This document shows positions 1 to 8,167 of a stretch of 22,845 bases of DNA, piece after piece. The first letter of the stretch is position 1; each line of letters opens with the position of its first letter. Origin of the DNA: Planctomycetota bacterium (GTDB taxonomy: Bacteria; Planctomycetota; Phycisphaerae; WQYP01); the NCBI GenBank assembly GCA_023489375.1, contig JAMDCX010000042.1, positions 1 through 22,845 on the forward strand. The letters run 5' to 3'. A program made the position numbers and the translations under genes. The notes under the pieces were generated by a model. The model was not told where the DNA came from. It made no database searches and worked only from the letters and a program-made list of their open reading frames with translations.

Positions 1-130
1 TCCTCATATTTTACCACAACGACATAACCAGCAAGGATTAAATCATTGCTATATCCTTATGGATTTGTGCCTTATTCACTGAAATTCTCCTCCGTGTACC
101 TCCCCTACCTCCTTGTGAATGTTTGTTGGA

Positions 131-228
131 ACCACGGATGGCACCGATATCACGGATACACTGTGCTTTTCCGGAATCCTAAACTGGTACATTCCATTTC
201 TATCCATTTCATTCGTGTTATCTGTGGT
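131..228. repeat. Imperfect long inverted repeat of the ACCACGGAT type
   Basis: Two 27-base arms, 131-157 and 202-228, are inverted copies matching at 18 of 27 positions, separated by a 44-base spacer. The outer arm starts ACCACGGAT and the partner reads ATCTGTGGT. Similar ACCACGGAT-type sequences occur as dispersed intergenic repeats in many environmental bacterial genomes; that is recollection, not a search result. The arms could fold into a long bulged hairpin. No coding role is apparent. Confidence 0.5.
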
Positions 229-281
229 GGCAGTATTCGCGATGAAAAGCAGCATATCCCGGCTGATTTTTCTATTTTACC

Positions 282-294
282 CGTGAACGGTTAC
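282..294. repeat. Solitary right end of the GTAACCGTTCACG element family
   Basis: CGTGAACGGTTAC is identical to the right terminal repeat of the complete element at 18569-18690. The flanking bases also match the second solitary end at 5496-5508, giving CCCGTGAACGGTTACT in both places. No matching left end is visible between here and the window start, so any element would begin outside the window or has decayed. Confidence 0.5.
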
Positions 295-401
295 TTTTTC
301 TTTGACCCTTTCGTGTTCCGTCTTCACGGCCATACAAGGCGTTGCGGTGCCGCAAGTGAATTTGAAAATTGAGATTTGAGAAAAAACGCCGAAACAGACG
401 C

Positions 402-436
402 AACTCCGGCCCATCGGCATAGCCGCGAGCGGATAC
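402..436. repeat. Possible decayed right end of the MITE family
   Basis: These 35 bases match the right end of the element at 16865-16988 at 27 of 35 positions without gaps, including the shared AACTCCGGCCC block and a terminal GCGGATAC in place of ACGGTTAC. No terminal duplication or good left end remains, so this is a weak call. Confidence 0.3.
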
Positions 437-481
437 AAAATTTGAAATTTGGATAAGACACCGGAACCGAAGAGGGTGTGT

Positions 482-3400
482 CTACTCAAACTCCAGCAAC
501 AGATCGTTGGAGGCTACTATTATCCCCGGCTGGACATAAATCCTGGCAATTTTGCCGTCGCGCGGGCTGTAGACAGCGGTTTCCATCTTCATGGCTTCAA
601 TGGACAGAAGTTTGTCACCCCGGAGTACATGTTGGCCCAGACTCACCGCGAGCGTGGAAATTTTGCCGGGCATGGGTGCGCCGATATGGGCGGCATTATC
701 ACGTTGCGCTTTGGGCATTTGAACACGAGCCTTGCCGCCGCGCGACCGGTCAAGAACTTTTACTTCGCGCGGCTGGCCGTTGAGTTCAAAAAATACGGTT
801 CGCATTCCATCCGGATCAGGGTCCCCAACCGTCAGAAATTTCACCAGCAGCGTTTTCCCAGGCTCCAGTTCGATGGGTACTTCCACATAAGGCTCCATGG
901 GATAGAAGAAAACGCGAGTGGGTATAACGTCAACCTGGTCATAGAGCTTGTGGAAGCGATCATACTCCAGGAAAACATCAGGATACATCAGATAGCTGGC
1001 CAGATCGGTATCGGTTATTTCGCGATGCACCTTGTGCGCCAGTTCTCCTCGCGCGGCTTCCAGATCAATCGGTTGTAGTTTAGCGCCGGGCCGAACGGTC
1101 AGCGGTGGTTTGCCGCGAAGGATTATTTTTTGCAGTTTCTTCGGCCAGCCGCCGGGGGGACGGCCCAAATCACCATGCAGCATATCCACAACACTTTTGG
1201 GAAAATCAATGTGGCGGGATTCGTCCAGCACATCATCGGGGGTCAGATTGTTGGTGACCATGAACAGCGCCATATCGCCGACAACTTTGCTGGAAGGCGT
1301 GACTTTGACAATGTCGCCAAAAAGCTGATTCACCTGGGCGTACATGGCGGCGATTTCATTCCAGCGTTCAGAGAGGCCGAGACTCTTGGCCTGTACGCGC
1401 AGGTTGGTATATTGCCCGCCGGGCATTTCATGTTCATAAACGGAAGCGGTGCTGGCAAGCATCCCTTCCTCAAACGGCTGATAGAACCGCCGCACAGCCT
1501 CCCAGTAATCCGCAAGACGAGCCAGCGCGGTTTGATCCAGCCCGCTGTCGCGCGGCGTATGAGCCAATGCCGCCACCAACGAATTTATATTAGGCTGGCT
1601 GGTCATACCACTAAGTGGACTGATGGCGGCATCGACGATATTAACACCCGCCTGGGCGGCTAAAAGGATACTGCCCGCCTGCACGCCCGCGGTATCATGC
1701 GTGTGAAAATGAAGCGGCAGTTCCACCTCATTTTTCAGCGCTTTAACCAGCTTTTGCGCGGCCAACGGCCGGCACAGGCCCGCCATATCCTTAATTCCGA
1801 GAATATGCGTACCCATTTTTTCCAATTCTTTGGCCATGCGAATGTAATATTGGAGCGAATATTTTTCCCGGCGCGGGTTGAGTATATCGCCGGTGTAACA
1901 AATGGCGGCTTCGAGAATAGCGCCGCTTTCCAGAATCGCGTCCATGGCGACGCGCATGTTGCGTGTCCAATTCAATGAATCAAACACGCGAAACACATCA
2001 ATGCCGTTAAGCGCTGCCTGCCGCACAAAATACTTCACAACATTATCGGGATAATTGGTATATCCCACGGCGTTGCTGGCGCGTAAAAGCATCTGGAACA
2101 ACAGATTGGGGGCAGCGGCGCGCAATTCCGCCAGGCGTTGCCAGGGGTCTTCATGCAAAAAACGCATCGCGGTATCAAAAGTAGCCCCGCCCCACATCTC
2201 CAGGCTGAAAATATTGGGAAGCATCCGGGCCATCGCGGTTGCCGCGGGGAGCATATCAATGGTGCGCATGCGTGTAGCTAATAGTGACTGGTGGGCATCG
2301 CGCATCGTGGTGTCGGTAAACAGCAGAGCTTTATGCCTCATGAGAAACCGGGAAAAATCCCTGGCTCCCATTTCTTTGAAATGATCGCGGAGACCTTTGG
2401 GTAGAGGCTGGATGTGACTGACGGCAGGTACTGGGGTCGGTGTCATGGCCGCGATATCCGGCACACGCTTTACCTCCGGGGAGCCATTGACTATCACATC
2501 GCCCAGATACGAAAGCAGCTTGGTGGCACGATCACGACGGACCGTAAACCGGAACAGTGTCGGAGTATTGTCCACAAAGGTTGTCGTGGCCTGGCCGGAA
2601 ACAAAGGTGGGATGCTGCACCAGATTTTCCAGAAAAGGGATGTTGGTTTTGACGCCACGCACGCGAAATTCGGATAAAGCCCGGACCGTGCGGGCCACCG
2701 ATTCTTCCAGTGTAGGAGCGAAACAGGTCAGTTTGACCAATAACGAATCAAAATACGGGGTAATGACCGCACCGGTGTACGCGGTTCCGCCATCCAGACG
2801 CACACCAAAGCCGGCGGGGGAACGATAACTGGTGATGCGACCATAATCGGGAATAAAATGATTGGAGGCATCTTCAGTGGTAATCCGGCATTGCAGAGCT
2901 ACACCACGGCAGGTAATGTTGTCCTGGGTGGGGACCTGAATTTCCGCTCCATGCAAACTATGGCCCTGCGCCACGCGTATTTGAGCTTTTACCAGATCAA
3001 TACCTGTTACAATTTCCGTAACGGTGTGCTCCACCTGAATGCGTGGATTGACTTCAATGAAGAAATACTTCCCCGAATCGACATCCACCAGAAATTCCAC
3101 GGTACCGGCATTGCGGTACTGGACCTGCCGACCAATTGCCACCGCCGCCTGGCATATTGCGGTCCGCAAATCTTCCGGCAACCCGATACTCGGCGCAAGC
3201 TCCACCACTTTCTGATGACGGCGTTGCACAGAGCAATCACGTTCATACAGATGTACCAGGTGGCCGTGCGCATCGCCCAGAATCTGCACTTCAATATGTT
3301 TGGCCCTGGCGATATAACGTTCCAGAAACACTTCCGATTTGCCAAAAGCTCCCCCCGCTTCACGCTGGGCTTCTTCAAGTTTGGCGGTTAATTCACCTGG

Positions 3401-3919
3401 TTCGCGCACCACGCGCATGCCGCGGCCACCGCCACCGAAACTGGCTTTGATTATCAGCGGAAAGCCAATGTCTTTGGCCATTTTTTTAATTTTTACCGGA
3501 TCGGTTACGCCATGATCAGTTCCCGGCAACACCGGAACCCCCGCCTGCTGGGCGATACGTCGGGCGGCGGTCTTGTCGCCGAAGACCCGCAGCATATCCG
3601 GCGTTGGACCGACAAAGGTGATACCGGCCTGCGCACAGGCCAGGGCAAATTCAGCGTTCTCCGATAAGAAACCATAACCGGGATGAATGGTATCCACAGC
3701 ATGGGCTTTAGCGACATCAATAATGGCGGAGATATTGAGGTAATTCTTTACCGGAGCATCCGCCCCGCCGACCTGATAGCTTTCATCGGCCTTAAATCGG
3801 TGCAAAGAATAGCGATCTTCATACGTGTAAATGGCCACCGTGGCCAGCCCCAATTCGGTAGCGGCACGTAATACACGGATAGCAATTTCACTTCGATTGG
3901 CGACCAGCAGCTTTTTCAC
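482..3919 (-). CDS. pyc: Pyruvate carboxylase, single-chain
   Basis: Biotin-dependent enzyme that carboxylates pyruvate to oxaloacetate with ATP and bicarbonate, an anaplerotic cytosolic step. The order is complete: N-terminal biotin carboxylase (KKLLVANRSEIAIRV start, ATP-grasp, EVNPRIQVEH) over roughly the first 450 residues, carboxyltransferase TIM barrel opening with LFTDTTMRDAHQSLLATR near residue 545, and a C-terminal biotinyl domain with EAMKMET, the biotin lysine being about residue 1111. Length near 1145 is normal for the single-polypeptide form. The frame is open to 3946, but I chose the GTG at 3917-3919 because AGGA lies 8 bases upstream and family members start MKKLLVANRSEI; GTG codons at 3926 and 3946 are alternatives. 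It stands alone, with about 400 bp of non-coding DNA upstream. Identity is very secure; the exact start is not. Confidence 0.96.
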   Translation of the reverse strand: MKKLLVANRSEIAIRVLRAATELGLATVAIYTYEDRYSLHRFKADESYQVGGADAPVKNYLNISAIIDVAKAHAVDTIHPGYGFLSENAEFALACAQAGITFVGPTPDMLRVFGDKTAARRIAQQAGVPVLPGTDHGVTDPVKIKKMAKDIGFPLIIKASFGGGGRGMRVVREPGELTAKLEEAQREAGGAFGKSEVFLERYIARAKHIEVQILGDAHGHLVHLYERDCSVQRRHQKVVELAPSIGLPEDLRTAICQAAVAIGRQVQYRNAGTVEFLVDVDSGKYFFIEVNPRIQVEHTVTEIVTGIDLVKAQIRVAQGHSLHGAEIQVPTQDNITCRGVALQCRITTEDASNHFIPDYGRITSYRSPAGFGVRLDGGTAYTGAVITPYFDSLLVKLTCFAPTLEESVARTVRALSEFRVRGVKTNIPFLENLVQHPTFVSGQATTTFVDNTPTLFRFTVRRDRATKLLSYLGDVIVNGSPEVKRVPDIAAMTPTPVPAVSHIQPLPKGLRDHFKEMGARDFSRFLMRHKALLFTDTTMRDAHQSLLATRMRTIDMLPAATAMARMLPNIFSLEMWGGATFDTAMRFLHEDPWQRLAELRAAAPNLLFQMLLRASNAVGYTNYPDNVVKYFVRQAALNGIDVFRVFDSLNWTRNMRVAMDAILESGAILEAAICYTGDILNPRREKYSLQYYIRMAKELEKMGTHILGIKDMAGLCRPLAAQKLVKALKNEVELPLHFHTHDTAGVQAGSILLAAQAGVNIVDAAISPLSGMTSQPNINSLVAALAHTPRDSGLDQTALARLADYWEAVRRFYQPFEEGMLASTASVYEHEMPGGQYTNLRVQAKSLGLSERWNEIAAMYAQVNQLFGDIVKVTPSSKVVGDMALFMVTNNLTPDDVLDESRHIDFPKSVVDMLHGDLGRPPGGWPKKLQKIILRGKPPLTVRPGAKLQPIDLEAARGELAHKVHREITDTDLASYLMYPDVFLEYDRFHKLYDQVDVIPTRVFFYPMEPYVEVPIELEPGKTLLVKFLTVGDPDPDGMRTVFFELNGQPREVKVLDRSRGGKARVQMPKAQRDNAAHIGAPMPGKISTLAVSLGQHVLRGDKLLSIEAMKMETAVYSPRDGKIARIYVQPGIIVASNDLLLEFE

Positions 3920-3946
3920 GGACACGTTCCTCACACTACGAACCAC

Positions 3947-4353
3947 TCGATTATCAGAATATCCGAAAACCGAAGATTCGTTAAGCCCCCATTGGCCAAT
4001 CCCGCATGGTTGGGAGCGGTCCTGCTGTTTTGCCTAAAGTTCGATGTAGAGTACACACATGCCGGCACCAGGACCATGGACGTCAAATGGTACAGCAAGG
4101 ACTGCATTTTACCGCAACAACAGATCAGTAGGGTGCGGCCATATTTTTTAGTGAGGGTGAGATTTCCAGAGTTAACGCGCGGGCCAAGGCCACGCGGCTA
4201 AAATGGAAATTGGCGGCGAGGCTGCGATAGGATGGAGGAATAAAGAATGGCCAAAAAACATGGCCGCCCCTGACCAGTTCTCCGGCTGCCTATTCCTGTC
4301 GTGTTGACATGGAAAACGGGTATAATTTATTAAGTGCTCATGAGGTGTAATGA
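3947..4353. other. Divergent intergenic region upstream of pyruvate carboxylase
   Basis: This gap separates the divergently read pyruvate carboxylase and secreted-protein genes and must hold both promoters. I see a 10-bp palindrome ATTGGCCAAT (3989-3998), an 8-codon open frame with a good ribosome binding site (4247-4273), and TTGACA (4304-4309) and TATAAT (4321-4326), which are only 11 bases apart and so cannot be one standard promoter. No convincing gene is present. Confidence 0.6.
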
Positions 4354-5136
4354 ATGCAGCGCGTTTTTTTTCAGATAAAAGAGGATCAGAAATCTTGTCC
4401 GAGCCAGGTGTTGGCGGTCATAATTGTGGTTGTCATTTTTCTTTCCGCGGCACCCGGCAGCCGCGCTTTGACCATAGTTTCCAATCTATCCAACGATGGC
4501 CATGTTCCAGTTGTGCTATTTCACATTGGTAAGCCAGTAGCCAGTAATCAGCCGAAGTCCCCCCTCCATGTGAGCCGCTTTACTCAACTCTTAAGCCCGC
4601 ATAAGCGATTTCGGTTCATGAGTTGGCCCTGGGTTCGTCACACCCCCGCCTCCGGAAATCAATCACAAGAGCAAATAAACAGGGAATTGCGGAAAGTTCT
4701 GGCGGGTATGCGCCGCAGCACCGAGCGGCTGGAGGCGGCGGATGTCGGGACCAGGACACAAGTGGTGCAAAAACAGATTATTGAGCACCTGGATCAGTTG
4801 ATTAAAATGGCCGAGCACTCGCAGAATGCAAATGGCGGCGGACGGAAAACTAAAAGCTCCGAACAACAGTCTATGTCGCTGCACCCCTCGGAGGGCGCTC
4901 ACCCCTCGCCGATGACACCAAGTCAGTCGGCCCGGAACTCCTTTATTCCCGGAGGTGGCATGATGAACCCGGCTCGTATGAAGCAATTCATATCAGATCA
5001 TCGGGAATGGGGGAATCTGCCGCCGCGCCAGCGTAACATGATTCTCAACGCTTTAAGACATCAAACTTTGCCGCGTTATAAGACCTTAGTGCGTCACTAT
5101 TATGAGGCGCTGGCAAAATTAAATTCGACTAAGTAA
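4354..5136 (+). CDS. Secreted or membrane-anchored hypothetical protein, planctomycete-type
   Basis: 260 residues, function unknown. A hydrophobic segment at about residues 19-36 followed by AAPGSRA looks like a signal peptide or N-terminal anchor. Residues about 104-155 are charged and helical (EQINRELRKVLAGMRRS onward) and could form a coiled coil. A Ser/Pro/Gly-rich linker follows. The C-terminal 60 residues contain REWGNLPPRQRNMILNAL and RYKTLVRHYYEALAKL. That WGNLPPR...YYEALA pattern is one I associate with short secreted planctomycete proteins often found near von Willebrand-type and large membrane proteins; none is adjacent here. The start at 4354 has GAGG 8 bases upstream; an ATG at 4350 belongs to another frame. 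TATAAT at 4321 could be the -10 box. It stands alone on the plus strand. Confidence 0.75.
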   Translation: MQRVFFQIKEDQKSCPSQVLAVIIVVVIFLSAAPGSRALTIVSNLSNDGHVPVVLFHIGKPVASNQPKSPLHVSRFTQLLSPHKRFRFMSWPWVRHTPASGNQSQEQINRELRKVLAGMRRSTERLEAADVGTRTQVVQKQIIEHLDQLIKMAEHSQNANGGGRKTKSSEQQSMSLHPSEGAHPSPMTPSQSARNSFIPGGGMMNPARMKQFISDHREWGNLPPRQRNMILNALRHQTLPRYKTLVRHYYEALAKLNSTK

Positions 5137-5173
5137 TGCGGCTCAGAGACGGCCTACGTGAGTAAAAATAAAG

Positions 5174-5508
5174 GTAACCATTCACAACCCAGCCACCAAA
5201 TATTGCCCGCCCTTGGTCGCGCCGCAATGAGCAAGGAGACATTACGCTGCGCGACACTTAATAGCGCAGGATTCGTAATGATTTTTTGCTCGTTACTCGT
5301 AGTTATTCATATGTCACTTCTCATCGTTGGCGCGACCCGCGATCGCGGCTTTATGCAGCATACCGGTGGGATAACCCCACCGGTATGCGTAATTTACTTT
5401 ACAAACGGCCAGCAGGCTGGCCAACTTATCATATAAACCTGCGTTCTACTCATTATTCATTATTCACTTATATTTTGAATATTGCTTTATTAGCCCGTGA
5501 ACGGTTAC
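5174..5508. repeat. Possible 335-bp element with GTAACC-type ends
   Basis: The left end GTAACCATTCACA (5174-5186) differs at 2 of 13 positions from the left terminal repeat of the complete MITEs, and the right end CGTGAACGGTTAC (5496-5508) is identical to their right terminal repeat. The ends are correctly inverted. No 8-bp flanking duplication is present (AAATAAAG versus TCTGCGGC), and the interior is unlike the 123-bp copies, so this may be an old or rearranged element or a coincidental pairing. Confidence 0.35.
5358..5388. repeat. Perfect 13-bp hairpin
   Basis: GCATACCGGTGGG (5358-5370) and CCCACCGGTATGC (5376-5388) are perfect inverted copies around a 5-base loop ATAAC. Neither strand has a T-run directly after the stem, so it is not a standard intrinsic terminator. 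A second stem, GGCCAG-CAGG-CTGGCC (5407-5422), follows 18 bases later. It lies between convergent transcripts, where structured 3' ends are common. Confidence 0.8.
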
Positions 5509-5766
5509 TCTGCGGCTAACTTAATGGGAAATAGAAAAGTTGCGTTGTATACTGCATGCGGCTGTTTACGATTCATCGGTGCTACATCATAGTTTAAAAT
5601 TAGGTACTTTCCCGCATTTTTTAACTTCTTCCCAAGTATCACCAAAAGCCGCGTGGAGTATATACAGCCGCGTCAAATTAAAGAGACATACTTGTGTGAA
5701 TAATGTCTATATTTATTGAATAAAAGATGATAACATGTCCTGATAATAAGACGCGGATGTATAGTA

Positions 5767-6735
5767 TTAGAATCTATCCCGCAGGGGCGGCTGATTACTG
5801 CGTAATTTCCAGCCGGGGCGAATGCCATAGCCATTGGCAAAGGATCGCATATCCATGATGCGTTTTCCCAATGGCTGTAATTCCAGAAGTTCAATCGAAC
5901 CAGCGCCACAGGCAATGTGTAATTCCGGTAAGACCAAACCCGGTTCCGCCGCCTCACCGATAAAGGAAATATCCCGACACTTCAACAATGATACGCGGGC
6001 GCGTACAACCGCGTCGGGAGTTAAAAGATCAACGAAGCAGCCGGGCCAGGGAGATAAGCCCCGAATGCGGCAGGACACCTCTCTGGCCGGCCTGGAAAAA
6101 TCAACCCAAGCCATTTCCTTGAATATTTTAGGAGCCTGCGAAATGCGTGTGGCATCCTGACTAACCGCATGTACATCGCCATTCTCCAACTGCTGGAGTA
6201 CCGTATGGAGCAAGGGAGCACCCAGTTCAGCCAGGCGATCATGGAGTTCACCGGCGGTTTCCGATTCACCGATGGGGGTGGGGATTTGGGCAAGAATTTC
6301 TCCGCCATCCATAACCTTACTTACCCGGATAACCGATACACCTGTGGTATGTTCCCCAGCCAGAATGGCCCGCTGAATCGGTGCCGCGCCACGAAAGGCC
6401 GGCAGCAACGACGCATGGAGGTTAATACCGCCATGTGGTGCGCTACGCAGCATGGACTCAGGTATTTTTTGCCCAAATGCGATAACTACCCATATATCCG
6501 GGGCGAGGGCTTTGACAGCTGCGACAACCTCCGGCGTATTGAGGTCCGAGGTCTTGCACAGAGGGATCTTGTTTTGGTCGGCAAAATCCGCAATGGGGGT
6601 AGCGGTGTTAAGGCGCCCACGCCCGGCCGGTTTATCAGGCTGGGTTATGATCAATAGCACTTCGTACCCATGGTACAGCAATGTTTTAAGTGCGGGTAGA
6701 CCAAAAGAGCCGGAACCAAGAAAAATTACTTTCAT
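5767..6735 (-). CDS. fmt: Methionyl-tRNA formyltransferase
   Basis: Formylates the amino group of initiator Met-tRNA using 10-formyl-tetrahydrofolate, in the cytosol. The 322-residue length is normal. It opens MKVIFLGSGSFGLPAL (Rossmann-type N-terminal formyltransferase domain), has INLHASLLP with the catalytic Asn and His followed by FRGAAPIQRAI, and MDGGEIL supplying the catalytic Asp. The C-terminal part from about residue 205 is the OB-like tRNA-binding domain (SCRIRGLSPWPG). The gene lies 21 bp downstream of the membrane protein gene at 6757-7779 and is almost certainly cotranscribed with it. The usual neighbour def is not in the window. Confidence 0.97.
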   Translation of the reverse strand: MKVIFLGSGSFGLPALKTLLYHGYEVLLIITQPDKPAGRGRLNTATPIADFADQNKIPLCKTSDLNTPEVVAAVKALAPDIWVVIAFGQKIPESMLRSAPHGGINLHASLLPAFRGAAPIQRAILAGEHTTGVSVIRVSKVMDGGEILAQIPTPIGESETAGELHDRLAELGAPLLHTVLQQLENGDVHAVSQDATRISQAPKIFKEMAWVDFSRPAREVSCRIRGLSPWPGCFVDLLTPDAVVRARVSLLKCRDISFIGEAAEPGLVLPELHIACGAGSIELLELQPLGKRIMDMRSFANGYGIRPGWKLRSNQPPLRDRF

Positions 6736-6756
6736 GGCATCAACATAACGCAGAGA

Positions 6757-7779
6757 TTAAATCGCGCCTATCGGCTGATTGGATTTTTGTCGCAGTGATG
6801 GCATAACTTCCCGCACTTCTGCGGCAATTCGCGTATTAGGAAATTGATCGGTAATCTGCTGTCCTATACGAATAGCCTCCGACCAGTTTTTATCATTACA
6901 TTGCAAAGCAAACTGCACCCCCAATTGCTGCAGCTGCTTTTTGAAGACATCACGGGCAATTTCCTTGAATCCCTCCGCCTCGCCGGGCGTGAGATATTGA
7001 TCCAACTGCTTAAGAAGTTCTACGCTCCGATCCACATCTTCCTTGGTAACCGCATCTTTCCATTCTTTCAGCAGCATCCGTTTATGATTTTCTTTGGCCG
7101 CCTGAATACGCTCGGAAACGTGCACAATATCCGGATGGTTGGGAAAAGTGCGGGAGAGCCGGTCCAGCTCGCGCCCAGCCGCCGACCAATCGAATTTTTT
7201 AAGGAGTTGATCAAAGTTTTCCAGCGCCTCATGAATTTCACGATCAATAAAGGCTTTGCGGGCAGTTTCCACCATATCCCGGTACTGCCCGGCTTCCTGC
7301 CGATTGCCGAAACGTCGCTCCATTTCTGACGCCAGCCAATAGGCTCCATCGTAATCATTTTTATCCAGGTCCTCACGAATAGCGTGGCGAAGGGCTTCGC
7401 GATCTTTATGGCGATAAGCAATCTGTTTAGCGGAATCAGAAAGTGCGGCACTATCACGAATAGTTTCCAGCAGCTGCCGGTGTGTTTCCAACGCTCCCCG
7501 CAATTGTTCGTTTTGCCAGTGGCCATCCCCCATGGCTTGAATAAACAGGTCCAGTAGTGCATAAACCAGACCCGCCAGGCATAAAATTAACACTCCAAAG
7601 CCTAAAAACAGAAATCCCGGCGTCATCGCCGCCATGATTACAGACGTATGGACCGGTCCTTTGAGACCATGCGAAGCGGTAGCCAGCAGGGCCAACCCGC
7701 CCAGCAGTGTAGCAAACCCAAACAAGGTAACCATCCCTATCATCCATCGGGATTTTTTGGCCAAGTGTTCAAAATTCAT
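6757..7779 (-). CDS. Two-TM membrane protein with helical repeat cytoplasmic domain
   Basis: 340 residues, function unknown. Two hydrophobic helices (about residues 12-33 and 47-75) are followed by about 260 charged, helix-rich residues with TPR-like spacing, for example DLDKNDYDGAYWLASEMERRF, FDWSAAGRELDRLSRTFPNHP and DKNWSEAIRIGQQITDQFPNT. These alternating small and aromatic positions suggest a degenerate solenoid that binds other proteins. The frame is open to 7797 (TTG), but I chose the ATG at 7777-7779 because AAGGAGA lies 8 bases upstream. It is first in an operon with fmt. A promoter (TTGGTG, 17-base spacer, TATAAT) lies about 130 bases upstream. I cannot name the family beyond saying that similar proteins occur upstream of fmt-like housekeeping genes in planctomycetes, which is uncertain. 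Confidence 0.85.
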   Translation of the reverse strand: MNFEHLAKKSRWMIGMVTLFGFATLLGGLALLATASHGLKGPVHTSVIMAAMTPGFLFLGFGVLILCLAGLVYALLDLFIQAMGDGHWQNEQLRGALETHRQLLETIRDSAALSDSAKQIAYRHKDREALRHAIREDLDKNDYDGAYWLASEMERRFGNRQEAGQYRDMVETARKAFIDREIHEALENFDQLLKKFDWSAAGRELDRLSRTFPNHPDIVHVSERIQAAKENHKRMLLKEWKDAVTKEDVDRSVELLKQLDQYLTPGEAEGFKEIARDVFKKQLQQLGVQFALQCNDKNWSEAIRIGQQITDQFPNTRIAAEVREVMPSLRQKSNQPIGAI

Positions 7780-8167
7780 TGGATCGATCTCCTTCAAAAC
7801 AAACGCTTCATTGAACCAACGAGCGATGTCTTCGCCGAACGGTCGAAAGGAAACTCGGGGCGGGTACGGTCGAACACCCCCTTAACCCAAGCTCAACATA
7901 CACCTAAATTATAGCGACCGCAAAAAATATCACCAACTCATTATACTTGGGTTATTATAGCCTATCAATGAATATATACGCTTACATCCAGAACACTATC
8001 GGCCCCAACTACGACCATACCAACCGCACTCCGCGTTTTATATCGGCTTTTATTTGCATTTTCGCCAATAAACTGTAACTTAGAGAAAGTTATGATTTTT
8101 TAATATTTTTTTAAGTTTTGATGAATTATAGGTCGATAATTAAAAAGTAGAATGGATTTTACAGATT
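7780..8167. other. Divergent intergenic region, AT-rich
   Basis: 388 bases between the divergent membrane protein and amidase-fold genes. It holds the minus-strand promoter described at 7908-7936 and an AT-rich tract (about 8085-8160) that probably carries the plus-strand promoter, though I cannot assign clear -35 and -10 boxes there. No gene is seen. Confidence 0.6.
7908..7936 (-). promoter_or_regulatory. Candidate sigma70-type promoter for the membrane protein-fmt operon
   Basis: Read on the minus strand, TTGGTG (plus 7931-7936), a 17-base spacer and a perfect TATAAT (plus 7908-7913) form a good housekeeping promoter pointing to the ATG at 7779. Two further TATAAT boxes on the same strand (plus 7940-7945 and 7954-7959) could serve alternative starts. 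The predicted leader is about 120 bases. Confidence 0.55.

Larger units (their letters stand above)
1..481. other. Non-coding, repeat-bearing region downstream of pyruvate carboxylase
   Basis: I see no convincing gene here. The open frames that cross it have no ribosome binding site and are built from repeat sequence. It holds an imperfect inverted repeat (131-228), an isolated transposable-element end (282-294) and a possible decayed copy of the right end of the same element family (402-436). The 3' end of the pyruvate carboxylase transcript must fall in this stretch. No strong intrinsic terminator is visible; the best candidate is a weak GCCGA/TCGGC pairing followed by a T-run when read on the minus strand near 380-420. 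Confidence 0.7.
5137..5766. other. Non-coding region between secreted protein and fmt
   Basis: 630 bases without a convincing gene, lying between the convergent ends of the 4354 gene and fmt. It contains a perfect 13-bp hairpin (5358-5388), a second 6-bp hairpin (5407-5422), a 9-bp inverted pair GGTCGCGCC (5215-5223) / GGCGCGACC (5329-5337), a palindrome CGCGATCGCG (5338-5347), and two ends resembling the MITE termini (5174-5186 and 5496-5508). A GTG-started open frame at 5158-5436 has one hydrophobic stretch but no ribosome binding site, and the hairpin lies inside it, so I do not call it. Confidence 0.65.

Noticed and set aside
46..372. 108-codon open frame near the left edge
   Set aside because: It has no ribosome binding site, and its codons run through the inverted repeat (131-228) and the solitary element end (282-294). 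It is repeat-derived, not a gene.
3992..4201. 69-codon frame between pyruvate carboxylase and the secreted protein
   Set aside because: It has no ribosome binding site, low-quality composition and no recognisable motif.
4304..4326. TTGACA and TATAAT as one promoter
   Set aside because: The spacer is only 11 bases, too short for a sigma70 promoter. Either box could serve separately, but the pair cannot be called.
5158..5436. 92-codon GTG-started frame with one hydrophobic stretch
   Set aside because: There is no Shine-Dalgarno sequence, the frame crosses the perfect 13-bp hairpin and other inverted repeats, and the residue pattern is unlike a known small protein.
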